A stretch of 56,422 nt of DNA from Treponema_I sp045599005 (GTDB taxonomy: Bacteria; Spirochaetota; Spirochaetia; Treponematales; Treponemataceae), in NCBI GenBank assembly GCA_045599005.1, contig JAZRVF010000009.1:1-56422 (forward strand). The letters are read 5' to 3'. The position numbers and the translations under genes were made by a program. The notes below the pieces were generated by a model. That model had not been told where the DNA came from. It worked only from the letters and a program-made list of their open reading frames with translations, and made no database searches. Positions 43,714 through 51,567 of this stretch are shown here, in pieces; within the stretch, counting starts at the first letter, position 1, and every line of letters begins with the position of its first letter.

Positions 43714-43926
43714 ATGGCAAGAATTATCGTTGACGAAAATGAGAACCTCGAGAAAGCTATCAAACGTTTCAAACGCATGGTAGAAAAAGAAGGAATCATC
43801 CGCGAATACAAAAAACGCGAATACTACGAAAAACCTTCAACAATCCTGAACCGCAAGAATAAAGCACTTCAGCGCAAACTGATGAAAAAAAACCGCAAAG
43901 GACATGACAGCGGCAAAGCTTACTGA
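43714..43926 (+). CDS. rpsU: Ribosomal protein S21
   Basis: Small-subunit protein near the mRNA exit, helping base pairing between Shine-Dalgarno and 16S rRNA. 70 residues from ATG 43714 (MARIIVDENENLEKAIKRFK...); the site GGAGGAGGTGA fixes this start against a longer frame to 43654. Basic C-terminal half (KKREYYEKPSTILNRKNKAL, KLMKKNRKGHDSGKAY) is typical. It is a monocistronic gene with its own promoter and a strong terminator. Confidence 0.96.
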   Translation: MARIIVDENENLEKAIKRFKRMVEKEGIIREYKKREYYEKPSTILNRKNKALQRKLMKKNRKGHDSGKAY

Positions 43927-43952
43927 TCCTAGGTTTCAGTTTTTCGAATTAC

Positions 43953-43997
43953 AGCCTGTTCAATATGAAGATTCTTCATGGAGCAGGCTTTTTTTTT
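43953..43997 (+). terminator. rpsU terminator
   Basis: AGCCTG (43953-43958) pairs with CAGGCT (43984-43989), with an inner stem ATGAAG-att-CTTCAT; nine T residues follow. Confidence 0.85.
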
Positions 43998-44100
43998 CTT
44001 TATTGTTGTGTTTTGTTATATTTACTGTGAATTGAATGGGCACAACATGACATGCCGATATTAAAATTTAAAGTGAAAAAAAATAACGGAACGGAGCCGG

Positions 44101-44155
44101 AATCCAGTGAATAAATTGCTTGCAACTTGTTGCACCGCGATTTATTCACGGATTT
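44101..44155. repeat. Long hairpin between rpsU and the YihY gene
   Basis: AATCC-a-GTGAATAAAT (44101-44116) pairs with ATTTATTCAC-g-GATT (44140-44154); inside, TTGCAA/TTGCAA-type complement TGCAA-cttg-TTGCA forms a second stem. No T-run follows on either strand. It lies 60 bp before the gene start at 44218; purpose unknown. Confidence 0.55.
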
Positions 44156-44217
44156 TGGCGTAAGTGCAGTTATTTTTTTTAATGAAACTTGGCATTCGGC
44201 TTTAAAAGAGGATATGC

Positions 44218-45516
44218 ATGGGAAAAAAACGCACTCCATTTTTTACTGAGAAAAAAATCGGCTTATCAACCATAGGTCAGTCTGTCTATCTTTCTTCAAA
44301 ACTTTTTGATCAGAATGGACTTGCCATGGCATCCGCATCCTGTTCCTTCGGCTTTCTGTTTTCCTTTCTGCCTGTGGTTTTTCTGGTGATCATGGTTTCC
44401 CTCCGTTTTCTCCATGCGGATCAGACTTTTGTCCGCGGCCTGTACGAGTATGTGGAATCCTTCATCACCCAGGATCAGTTTGATGCACTTATTTCCTATG
44501 TCCTTGATGTGAAAAAGTTCGGAATCCTTGAGATTTCTACCGTTGTTGTTGTGTTCTGGATTGCCCGCAGGTTTTTCTTTTCAGTGATGCAGGCTTTCAG
44601 AAGAATCTTCAACACTCAGACAAAACGCAAGGCACTTTCTTTCAATCTGTGGGCCTTTGCCGGAGAAGCGGTTCTTGTGATCGGAATCGCGCTGATTCTT
44701 ATGCTGATAATTGTTGCGGCCTCTCTGCTCAAAAACAACACTTTCCTGGTAAACATCTTTCCGGAACTGAGTTTCTGGCTGGAGGCAAGACTTTCACCTG
44801 TGCTGGTTTCCATTGTTCCCTATGTTGCCCTGTGCCTTACAGTGACTTTTGTGTACCGCTTTGCACCGGGAACAAAGCCTGAGTGGAAACTCTGCTTCAT
44901 GGCGGGCCTGCTTACAACGCTGTTCTTTCTGGGATTCCAGTGGTTTTTCCAGATTTTTTTCAACCGCAGCCGCTACACACTGATTTATGGAATGCTTTCC
45001 TCACTGATTGTGCTGCTTCTTGAGATAGACACTTTCTTTACAATCTTCATGTTTTTTGCCCAGTTTGTCTTTGTGCGCCAGTTTTTCAACACACTGGTTC
45101 TCGGTGAACTTTATGCAATGAGCGGAAAGATGGCAAATGCAAACCCGGACTGGGTAACAAGGATTCTTTTTGCAGATCCGGAGCGCATTGTAAAAGTTTT
45201 TACCGCTTCACGCATTGTAAAAGGCACACCTCTGTGTTCTGCGGGAATCAGGTCAAACTGGATCTACTACATTGCGGAAGGAAGGGCAAAGGCCCAGTCG
45301 GCAAAAGGATTCTACACGATTGAAAAACACTCCTTTGTCTGCGAGATTCCGGTGCTGATGAACCAGCCTTGCACGGAAACGATTGTTGCAGAAACTGAAC
45401 TTCAGGTGATCCCATTGAGTAAAAAGCAGTTTGAGGAAATGCTGAAAACTGACAGATTTGTTCTTAAAACTGCCCTGAAGCGGATGGAAGTTGCAAGTCT
45501 TGAACTTGGGGATTAA
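44218..45516 (+). CDS. YihY/BrkB-family membrane protein with C-terminal cNMP-binding-like domain
   Basis: 432 residues. Residues about 25-300 are a YihY/UPF0761-type membrane domain with six helices (FLFSFLPVVFLVIMVSLRFL, FRRIFNTQTKRKALSFNLWA in the cytoplasmic loop, YRFAPGTKPEWKLCFMAGLL). The last 120 residues (about 305-430) follow the cyclic-nucleotide-binding fold: RIVKVFTASRIVKGTPLCSAG, IYYIAEGRAKAQS, HSFVCEIPVLMNQPCTETIVA, VIPLSKKQFEEML. The phosphate-binding cassette is poor (no PRxA), so ligand binding is uncertain. YihY proteins have no firmly established function. AGAGGA precedes the ATG. Confidence 0.8.
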   Translation: MGKKRTPFFTEKKIGLSTIGQSVYLSSKLFDQNGLAMASASCSFGFLFSFLPVVFLVIMVSLRFLHADQTFVRGLYEYVESFITQDQFDALISYVLDVKKFGILEISTVVVVFWIARRFFFSVMQAFRRIFNTQTKRKALSFNLWAFAGEAVLVIGIALILMLIIVAASLLKNNTFLVNIFPELSFWLEARLSPVLVSIVPYVALCLTVTFVYRFAPGTKPEWKLCFMAGLLTTLFFLGFQWFFQIFFNRSRYTLIYGMLSSLIVLLLEIDTFFTIFMFFAQFVFVRQFFNTLVLGELYAMSGKMANANPDWVTRILFADPERIVKVFTASRIVKGTPLCSAGIRSNWIYYIAEGRAKAQSAKGFYTIEKHSFVCEIPVLMNQPCTETIVAETELQVIPLSKKQFEEMLKTDRFVLKTALKRMEVASLELGD

Positions 45517-45525
45517 AAAAACGGT

Positions 45526-45681
45526 CGGAAGCCCATTGCGTTAACAAGCGTGGGCTGAACTTGATGCATAAACAATGATTACCAGCGTGCAAAAAAAAAT
45601 GGGCGGAAGCCCATTGCGTTAACAAGCGTGGGCTGAACTTGATGCACAAGCAATGATTACCAGCGTGCAAAAAAAAAAATG
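45526..45681. repeat. Two 78-bp direct repeats
   Basis: Units start at 45526 and 45604 (period 78), differing at only a few bases and in A-run length. Each has GCCCATT near the start and AATGGGC at the end, so each can fold into a hairpin, and an inner TTGCGTTAACAAGCG near-palindrome. On the minus strand they would read as a repeated peptide, but there is no start or ribosome binding site; I do not call a gene. Confidence 0.8.
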
Positions 45682-45770
45682 GGCGGAGACCACGTTCTGC
45701 GCAGGACCGGAATCGACGCGAAGCTAGCTTCGGGACTTGTGCAGGTTGTGGTCGGAAGCCCATTTTTTTT
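45671..45770. terminator. Large hairpin, bidirectional terminator
   Basis: A-run plus ATGGGC-gga-GACCAC (about 45671-45692) pairs with GTGGTC-ggaa-GCCCAT plus T-run (about 45748-45770). Inner stems are CTGCGCA/TGTGCAG and the palindrome GAAGCTAGCTTC. The T-run suits termination of the plus-strand YihY gene, the A-run that of the minus-strand guaA. Confidence 0.7.
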
Positions 45771-45821
45771 GCATAAAAGCAAATAATCGTAAAAAACTGA
45801 AACAAGTTCAGACCGGCGCGA

Positions 45822-47663
45822 CTACTCCCAGCCGAAAGTTGCCGGCGGTTTGTTTGTGATGTCGTAATAAAGTGCGTCAACAAATCCCAAGGTTTTGATC
45901 TGCTCAACAACAGAGTCAAGGAGAGCCCTGTCCAGATGTGCAAAGCGTGCTGTCATCACGTCTTCAGACACAACGGGGCGCAGGACGATTGCACAGTGAC
46001 CTTCTTCCGCCGCATAGGGCAGATGGATTGTAAGATGCTGGAAAATTTTGTTGTACCAGTCGGCTTTCCTCAAAGACTCAAGCATGATTGCGTCAACCTC
46101 GCGGGTCTGGTCAAGACGTGGTCTGACACAGTAACCTTCGCGCAGGACACAGCCCGGTTTTTCATAAATCCGGAGAATCGTGCGGTTAACAAGGTGAACA
46201 TTGTTTGTGATGTATGAGGAAACTTTTTCCAGGTTTTCCCAGGAAGGGACTCTGTCAAAGCTGAGGACTGCAGGGAATCTGTAAGTGCGGAAGTCTCCCT
46301 GGACACCCACTGATTTTACGCAGAGCACATCTTTTTCAGCAGGTTCTTCCAGCATTGTGGAAATGTCAAGGGCATCAAGGGCTTTGCGGGCCTGATCAAG
46401 TTCTGCCTGCTCTTCCGCAGAGAATTTGCCTTCACGGCAGAGCACGTTGATTGAAAGCCCGGGACCTGGGAAAGGATGTCGCATTACCAGACTGTCCTCA
46501 AGACCGATTTTTTTACCGATAAGACGGACTTCATCTTTGTAAAGATCCTTGAGCGGTTCAATGATCAGCCCTTTGGCAATCAGTTCCTGGATTCCGTCAA
46601 CACGGTTGTGGTGAGTCTTGATCACCTTGGAGTTCTTTGTTCCGCCTGACTCAATGATGTCCGGATAGAGTGTTCCCTGGGCCAGAAGCCATTCGTCACC
46701 GTCCAGATGGAGTCTGTCCACAACCTGGTTGCGCACTGTGATAAAGTTTTCACCGACAGCCATGCGTTTTTTCTGGGGATCAACAAGTCCGCTGATGGCA
46801 GCCAGGAAAGATTCGCTTGCGTCCTCAACGATAAAGTTGGAGAAACCGGCGTTCTTGTAGGCAATCTCAATATTGTGGCTTTCATTTTTGCGCATGAAGC
46901 CGTTGTCAATGTGAAGACCGAGAACCCGCTCCTGTCCGAGAGCCTTGTTCAGCAGGGCAAAAGCAACAGTGGAATCAACACCGCCAGAAAGGAAAAGAAG
47001 GACTTTCTTGTCTTTTGAATCAGTTTTGATCTGTGTAAGGATTGTATCAAGAACCGTGTCCTGGTCCCAGTTTTTCTCCATTCCGCAGAGTTTTGCAAAA
47101 TTGGCGAAAATCTGGTTTCCGCAGGGAGTGTCTTTAACTTCCACATGGAACTGGAGACTGTAGCGTTTTTTCTCAGGATTCTGGAGTGCTGCGTGGGTAC
47201 AGAGAGAAGTGCTTCCGGCACATTCAAAGCCGTCTCCGGGAACTGTAACAGTGTCCTGATGGCTCATCCAGACCTGTGTGCCGCTTTCAATGCCGTCAAA
47301 AAGCGGGCATGGAGACTTGTCCTCAAAATCAAGGTGTGCAATGCCGAATTCGCCTTTGCCGGTGTTCTCAACTTTGCCGCCGTGTTTCTGCGCCATAAGC
47401 TGATGCCCGTAGCACAATCCCAGCATTGGAATGTTCAGTGTAAAAATCTCGTCGTTGAATTCGGGAACTTCTGATTCGTAAACTGATGAAGGTCCTCCAG
47501 AGAGAACAATTCCTGCCGCGTTTTCAAAAGCGTCAAGACTGACTGAAGGAAGTGCGATTTCTGAATAATACCCTAAAAGACGGAACCGTTTGGCGATAAG
47601 ATGAGCGTACTGGCTGCCAAAGTCCAGCACGACGATTTTTTTTCTTGAATCTGATGCGTCCAT
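45822..47663 (-). CDS. guaA: GMP synthase [glutamine-hydrolysing]
   Basis: Aminates XMP to GMP using glutamine. 613 residues, about 90 longer than the common bacterial form. Class I glutaminase: GLCYGHQLMAQ with nucleophile Cys 84, and YSLQFHVEV for the His/Glu pair. ATP pyrophosphatase: LFLSGGVDSTVAFALL, then DIIESGG and MRHPFPGPGLSINVLCREGK. The extra length sits in the C-terminal part (about 430-520, LDALDISTMLEEPAEKDVLC..., SFDRVPSWENLEKVS), as in eukaryote-like GMP synthases. Ends KPPATFGWE. TATAGT ends 5 nt before the ATG, without Shine-Dalgarno. Confidence 0.95.
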   Translation of the reverse strand: MDASDSRKKIVVLDFGSQYAHLIAKRFRLLGYYSEIALPSVSLDAFENAAGIVLSGGPSSVYESEVPEFNDEIFTLNIPMLGLCYGHQLMAQKHGGKVENTGKGEFGIAHLDFEDKSPCPLFDGIESGTQVWMSHQDTVTVPGDGFECAGSTSLCTHAALQNPEKKRYSLQFHVEVKDTPCGNQIFANFAKLCGMEKNWDQDTVLDTILTQIKTDSKDKKVLLFLSGGVDSTVAFALLNKALGQERVLGLHIDNGFMRKNESHNIEIAYKNAGFSNFIVEDASESFLAAISGLVDPQKKRMAVGENFITVRNQVVDRLHLDGDEWLLAQGTLYPDIIESGGTKNSKVIKTHHNRVDGIQELIAKGLIIEPLKDLYKDEVRLIGKKIGLEDSLVMRHPFPGPGLSINVLCREGKFSAEEQAELDQARKALDALDISTMLEEPAEKDVLCVKSVGVQGDFRTYRFPAVLSFDRVPSWENLEKVSSYITNNVHLVNRTILRIYEKPGCVLREGYCVRPRLDQTREVDAIMLESLRKADWYNKIFQHLTIHLPYAAEEGHCAIVLRPVVSEDVMTARFAHLDRALLDSVVEQIKTLGFVDALYYDITNKPPATFGWE

Positions 47664-47668
47664 GGCGA

Positions 47669-47698
47669 ACTATATCACAAAGAAGAGATATTTTACAA
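47669..47698 (-). promoter_or_regulatory. guaA promoter, leaderless
   Basis: Minus strand: TTGTAA (47698-47693), 18 bp, TATAGT (47674-47669), 5 nt, ATG at 47663. It lies partly inside the end of the upstream ybaK gene. Confidence 0.65.
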
Positions 47699-48172
47699 GG
47701 TGAGTGACTCAAGAGGCGCTTCGCATAGAGCTGCGAGACTTTCTCCGTTTACCGCGATCTGTTCGCCCCGGACTCCTGCACTTACGTAGATCTCGTCAAA
47801 AAGCACCGCGGTCTCATCAATGAATGTAGGGAATTTTTTCTTCATGCCCAGAGGAGAGCATCCGCCGCGGATATAACCGGTAAGGCCGAGAAGTTCTGTC
47901 GGTTTTACGGGACCGATTTCTTTTGAGGAAGTAAGGGATCTGACTTTTTTCAGGTTGACCGTTGTTGTTGCCGGAACACAGAAAACGTAGATCTCGTTGC
48001 GTTCGTTCCGCATCACGATAGTCTTGAACACCTGTTCCGGTGGAAGCCCTGCACTTTGGGATGCGTGGATTGCATCAAGGTTCTCAAGATCCACTTCGTA
48101 GGTTTTTGTGGAGTAGGGGATTCCTGCGGCTTCCAGAATGCGCATTGCGTTTGTCTTTTTCTCAGTGCTCAT
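47693..48172 (-). CDS. ybaK: Cys-tRNA(Pro)/Cys-tRNA(Cys) deacylase YbaK family
   Basis: Removes mischarged cysteine from tRNA-Pro (YbaK/Ebs superfamily, trans-editing). From ATG 48172 (MSTEKKTNAMRIL..., 159 residues, the normal length); the longer frame to 48268 begins in a short GC-rich repeat. Signatures are AAGIPYSTKTYEVD, ASQSAGLPPEQVFKTIVMR, FCVPATTTVNLKKV, KEIGPVKPTELLGLTGYIRGG (in part), SPLGMKKKFPTFIDE and SAGVRGEQIAVNGESL. CATACT ends 6 nt before the ATG. Confidence 0.92.
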   Translation of the reverse strand: MSTEKKTNAMRILEAAGIPYSTKTYEVDLENLDAIHASQSAGLPPEQVFKTIVMRNERNEIYVFCVPATTTVNLKKVRSLTSSKEIGPVKPTELLGLTGYIRGGCSPLGMKKKFPTFIDETAVLFDEIYVSAGVRGEQIAVNGESLAALCEAPLESLTL

Positions 48173-48178
48173 GAGCAA

Positions 48179-48207
48179 AGTATGAACAGTGTGCCGAAAA
48201 AACGCAA
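48179..48207 (-). promoter_or_regulatory. ybaK promoter, leaderless
   Basis: Minus strand: TTGCGT (48207-48202), 17 bp, CATACT (48184-48179), 6 nt, ATG at 48172. Confidence 0.55.
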
Positions 48208-48257
48208 GTGGGCTGATGTGGCCTGCAAAGTGCGACATGCAAAGTGCGACATGCAGG

Positions 48258-48743
48258 TTATTCCACAAACTTATATCCGATGCCCCAAACTGTCAGAATG
48301 TATTTCGGTGAATCAGGATCTGTCTCAATCTTTTTACGGAGTTTTCTGATGAATGCCATGATATTGCTTTCATCCAGGAAATAGCCTTCTTTCCATACCG
48401 CGTAATAGATCTGCTCTTTTGTGAAAACCTCGCCACGGTTGGAAGCAAGAAAAAACAGAATATCAAACTCTTTTGGAGTAAGCAGAATCTCGCTTCCGTT
48501 TTTAACGACTTTTCTTTCCTTACGGTAAATCTCAAGATTATCTGCTCGGATTACATCTTCGTAGACAAAGGGGGCTGAAGATTCACAGTCCAGAACAAGA
48601 GAATTTGTCTGGCCTGTGATGAGCTCCGTAAGGGAGTTTTTCAGTTCTGATTTTTCGTCTTCAAGTCCGCCTGTATCAAGACTTTTTATAAGGAAGTCAG
48701 CAAGATCACTTGAGATTGTAATGTAATCAACTTTCTTTTTCAT
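48258..48743 (-). CDS. Winged-helix (OmpR/PhoB-type DNA-binding domain) protein without receiver
   Basis: 161 residues. The C-terminal two-thirds is the Trans_reg_C winged helix: NGSEILLTPKEFDILFFLASN, GEVFTKEQIYYAVWKEGYFLDESNIMAFI (in part), IRKLRKKIETDPDSPKYILTVWGIGYKFVE (in part). The N-terminal 60 residues are acidic and helical and lack the Asp/Lys set of a receiver domain, so control is not by normal phosphotransfer. An in-frame TGA three codons before the ATG fixes the start. It begins 25 bp after the mgtA stop and may be co-transcribed, suggesting a role in Mg2+ or stress control, by context only. The GGGAGG site is about 19 nt away, unusually far. Confidence 0.82.
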   Translation of the reverse strand: MKKKVDYITISSDLADFLIKSLDTGGLEDEKSELKNSLTELITGQTNSLVLDCESSAPFVYEDVIRADNLEIYRKERKVVKNGSEILLTPKEFDILFFLASNRGEVFTKEQIYYAVWKEGYFLDESNIMAFIRKLRKKIETDPDSPKYILTVWGIGYKFVE

Positions 48744-48768
48744 AATGATTCAGTTGATATAACCTCCC

Positions 48769-51240
48769 TTAATACAAAGCCTTGTTTTTCTTTATGTAGA
48801 TTTTTTTCGCAACTGTCATAAGCCCCAGGTATGATGCCGCAACTGCAGAAAGGAAAAAATAATATTGCGCTGGAAGGGAACAGAGTCCCGCAAAATTCCC
48901 CAAGGGAGTGTAAATCAATGCGGTAAAAATCAGTATTCCTAAAATTGTTACAACCTGGAAAAGCTTTGACGGACTGCTCTGCACAAAAGGAATTTTCTTT
49001 GTACGCAAAAGCAGAAGAATCAGAACCTGCGTCCAGAGAGATTCAAGAAACCAGCCAGTCTGAAAAATGCGGGCAAAGAGATTCTGCATGTCCGCTGACA
49101 AAACACTGTAGTTTCCGCCACAGATTGCAGGACACAGGACAAAATACAGAAACACAAAAGTGATCATGTCAAAGAGAGAACTTACAGGACCAAAGAAGCG
49201 CATGAACTTTCCAAGGCTTCGGCCTGACCATTCCAGGGGTTTCTCACATTCATCCTCGTCCACATTATCCCAGGGCAAAGAAAGGCAGAGCGTGTCATAC
49301 AGAAGATTCAGCAGCAGAAGCTGCAGCGCACTCATGGGGAAAAATGGCAGAAGAACCGAAGCCAGCACAATTGAAAAAATGTTTCCAAAGTTGGAACTTG
49401 CGGTGATCTTTATGTATCTGGTCATGTTCATAAAAGCTTTCCGGCCCTGGACAATACCTTCTTCCAGCACATTCAGATCTTTTTTGCCAAGAATAACATT
49501 TGAACATTCCTTTAATGCAGCCACAGAATTTTCCACGCTGATTCCTGCATCGCACTGAGTAATCGCATTTATGTCGTTAAGACCGTCACCAAGAAAACCG
49601 ACAGTGTGCCCATTCTGCTGCAATGTCTTCACTGCGAAACTTTTCTGCTCAGGCGTAAGTTCCGCAAAAACTTCGGTGGATTCAATCCGCTGCAGGATTT
49701 CATCATCATTGAGATCTGAAAGTTCTGATCCCGTGAGCATGTTTTCCGTATTGAGCTTAAGGCGGCGGCAGATTGACTGTGTAACATTTTTTTTGTCCCC
49801 TGATAAAACCCGCACACTCACATTCTTTGCCCTGAGCTTTTCGATGGCACTCAAGGCACTCTGTTTGGGAGCATCAAAAAAAGCAAGAAAGCCCAGCAGT
49901 GTAAGGCCTGTTTCGTCCTGGTCTGTGATCGATGAACCCAGGACTTTTTTGCAGGCAACAGCAACAATCTTCATTCCGTCGGCAGACATTTCCCCGGTCA
50001 TTTCCAATGCTTTTGCACAACAATCTTCATCAAATGCGGAAACCTGATTTTTATATTCAAAGAAGGAGCATTTATTCAGGATCTCTTCCACACCGCCTTT
50101 AACAATCAGAATATGCCGGTTTTCTTCTATATTATTCATCAATACTGAAGCAATCTTCCGCTGATAATCAAAGGGCAGGGAATCAAGTTTCTGATATTTG
50201 CCTTCCAGGTTTTTGCTGTCAAAACTGTCCCATTCCTGGACGGCAAGAATCCCCGAATCCAGGATGTTTTTTACACCGGAATGATAAAGGCTGTTCAGAT
50301 AGGCATATTCAAGAACACGTTTATTTTCATTCCCGAAAATGTCCATGTAATACTCAAGGATGATTTTGTCTTCTGTTAAAGTCCCGGTTTTATCAACGCA
50401 GAGAACATCAAGGCTTGCAAAACTCTGCATGGCATCAATATTTTTGACGATTGTATGCTTTTTTCCCATGACAGATGAACCGTGGGCAAGACAGGCATTT
50501 ACAACCATCGGAAGCATCTCCGGGATAAGTCCGACTCCAACCGAAAGTGCGAACAGAAAAGAGCGGAGCAGATCACCTTTTGTGGTAAAACTGATTATGA
50601 ACACAAGCGGAATCAAAATCACCGCAAACCGGAGAAGAACCTTTGCGATGGACGAGGCACCTTTATCAAAGGAGTGGTTTTTTTTACCGGAGGAAAAATC
50701 GGAGGAAAAGATTTTTCTGTCATCGCTTTTCCGTGCTTCCACAGCACCTTCAGCTTTTCCGCCCACAACAATGGAACCTGCGCGGCAAACTTCTCCCGCC
50801 GATTTCTCAAAAATGTCACTTTCACCTGTAATTGCAGATTCGGAAACGTAAAAATCGGTGGCGGTGGAAAGTTTCACGTTGGAAGGGACTTTCATCCCGG
50901 CTTCAAGAAGGATTCTGTCACCGGACTTGAGATTGAGGCTTGATGTCTGTTCCCATTTGCCACCTTTGTCCTGTCCCGATTCATCATCACGCCAGACTGT
51001 AACATCAGTTTCCACAAGGGAGGCAAGAAAATCAGCTGTCCGCTTCGACTTAAGTTCCTGCACAAGCCGGATCACAGCAGAAACCAGATACATTGTCAGG
51101 AGGATTATGAAAGTTGAAAAATTCCGCGAAAAATTGGATGCAAACAATACATCAGTGACAAAGGAGATTGCCGCAAGACTTATGAGAATTATAGAAAACG
51201 GGTTTACAAAAGAACGCCGCAGAATCGATTTTATGGTCAT
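48769..51240 (-). CDS. mgtA: P-type ATPase, MgtA-like magnesium importer, short N-terminus
   Basis: 823 residues. The phosphorylation motif is D283KTGTLT; other marks are SAITGES, the hinge GFLGDGLNDINAI, EEVFAELTPEQKSFAV-type region (STEVFAELTPEQKSF) and ten membrane segments, ending with four C-terminal helices (PVSSLFDMITFVFLYFVLC). CVDKTGTLTEDKIILEYYMD and NSLYHSGVKNILDSGIL are MgtA/MgtB-specific. It starts directly at the first helix pair (FVNPFSIILISLAAISF), so the N-terminal cytoplasmic cation-ATPase_N region of about 60-80 residues is absent. A TGA lies five codons upstream in frame, and TATAAT ends 6 nt before the ATG, so this short form is the expressed one. Confidence 0.88.
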   Translation of the reverse strand: MTIKSILRRSFVNPFSIILISLAAISFVTDVLFASNFSRNFSTFIILLTMYLVSAVIRLVQELKSKRTADFLASLVETDVTVWRDDESGQDKGGKWEQTSSLNLKSGDRILLEAGMKVPSNVKLSTATDFYVSESAITGESDIFEKSAGEVCRAGSIVVGGKAEGAVEARKSDDRKIFSSDFSSGKKNHSFDKGASSIAKVLLRFAVILIPLVFIISFTTKGDLLRSFLFALSVGVGLIPEMLPMVVNACLAHGSSVMGKKHTIVKNIDAMQSFASLDVLCVDKTGTLTEDKIILEYYMDIFGNENKRVLEYAYLNSLYHSGVKNILDSGILAVQEWDSFDSKNLEGKYQKLDSLPFDYQRKIASVLMNNIEENRHILIVKGGVEEILNKCSFFEYKNQVSAFDEDCCAKALEMTGEMSADGMKIVAVACKKVLGSSITDQDETGLTLLGFLAFFDAPKQSALSAIEKLRAKNVSVRVLSGDKKNVTQSICRRLKLNTENMLTGSELSDLNDDEILQRIESTEVFAELTPEQKSFAVKTLQQNGHTVGFLGDGLNDINAITQCDAGISVENSVAALKECSNVILGKKDLNVLEEGIVQGRKAFMNMTRYIKITASSNFGNIFSIVLASVLLPFFPMSALQLLLLNLLYDTLCLSLPWDNVDEDECEKPLEWSGRSLGKFMRFFGPVSSLFDMITFVFLYFVLCPAICGGNYSVLSADMQNLFARIFQTGWFLESLWTQVLILLLLRTKKIPFVQSSPSKLFQVVTILGILIFTALIYTPLGNFAGLCSLPAQYYFFLSAVAASYLGLMTVAKKIYIKKNKALY

Positions 51241-51246
51241 GAGGCG

Positions 51247-51252
51247 ATTATA
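51247..51252 (-). promoter_or_regulatory. mgtA -10 element, leaderless
   Basis: Minus-strand TATAAT ends 6 nt before the ATG at 51240. The -35 region is weak. With no leader, control by an mgtA-type Mg2+ riboswitch is excluded. Confidence 0.5.
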
Positions 51253-51378
51253 TCACGGATGAAGGTGGGAAAATATGGCGAAATTCTTGCGAATTCTGCA
51301 AGAGTCCCAAAAATGATTCATCCCCTTCAGGTGTTCCAAATAATTTAGGCTCAAGAATTGAAGCCTGGTAATAAAAAA

Positions 51379-51443
51379 GCATAACACGCATTTCAAATCA
51401 CCGACAAACGGTCGAGTTCTTGCGGTTTAAATGCAAGTTATGT
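51379..51443 (+). repeat. Integron attC site 1
   Basis: GCATAAC (51379-51385) and GTTATG (51437-51442) are the outer core sites. Inside, GCATTT pairs with AAATGC and CACCG/GCGG flank a weaker terminal stem (AAAC.. GTTCTTG). It has the asymmetric bulges typical of attC and shares CCGAC and GCGGTTTAAA with the other three sites. No cassette gene lies between mgtA and this site, so it marks the left end of the array. Confidence 0.8.
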
Positions 51444-51517
51444 TGATGACCACTGGTGCACGAGTGGAGAATGGATGGAAAAATATAATAGGTCAAATAT
51501 CAAGCTTCCTTTTTTAT

Positions 51518-51546
51518 TTGACTTTTGAATATACAATGTATATACT
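51518..51546 (+). promoter_or_regulatory. mazEF promoter with palindromic operator
   Basis: TTGACT (51518-51523), 17 bp, TATACT (51541-51546). The palindrome ATATAC-aat-GTATAT (51529-51543) overlaps the spacer and the -10 and is a likely binding site of the MazE-MazF complex for autoregulation. Confidence 0.7.
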
Positions 51547-51567
51547 TTAATTAAATGGAGGTGCTCG

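Noticed and set aside
45464..45943. Minus-strand open frame with a repeated peptide (LHAGNHCLCIKFSPRLL) across the 78-bp repeats
   Set aside because: No ribosome binding site, it overlaps two genes, and the repeat at protein level follows from the DNA repeat with period 78, a multiple of three.
51240..51330. Mg2+ riboswitch leader for mgtA
   Set aside because: TATAAT ends 6 nt before the ATG, so there would be no leader, and no aptamer-like structure is seen.
51241..51378. attI site or integrase remnant to the left of the array
   Set aside because: No integrase-like peptide in six frames and no recognisable attI. The stretch contains only the mgtA promoter and anonymous A+T-rich DNA.
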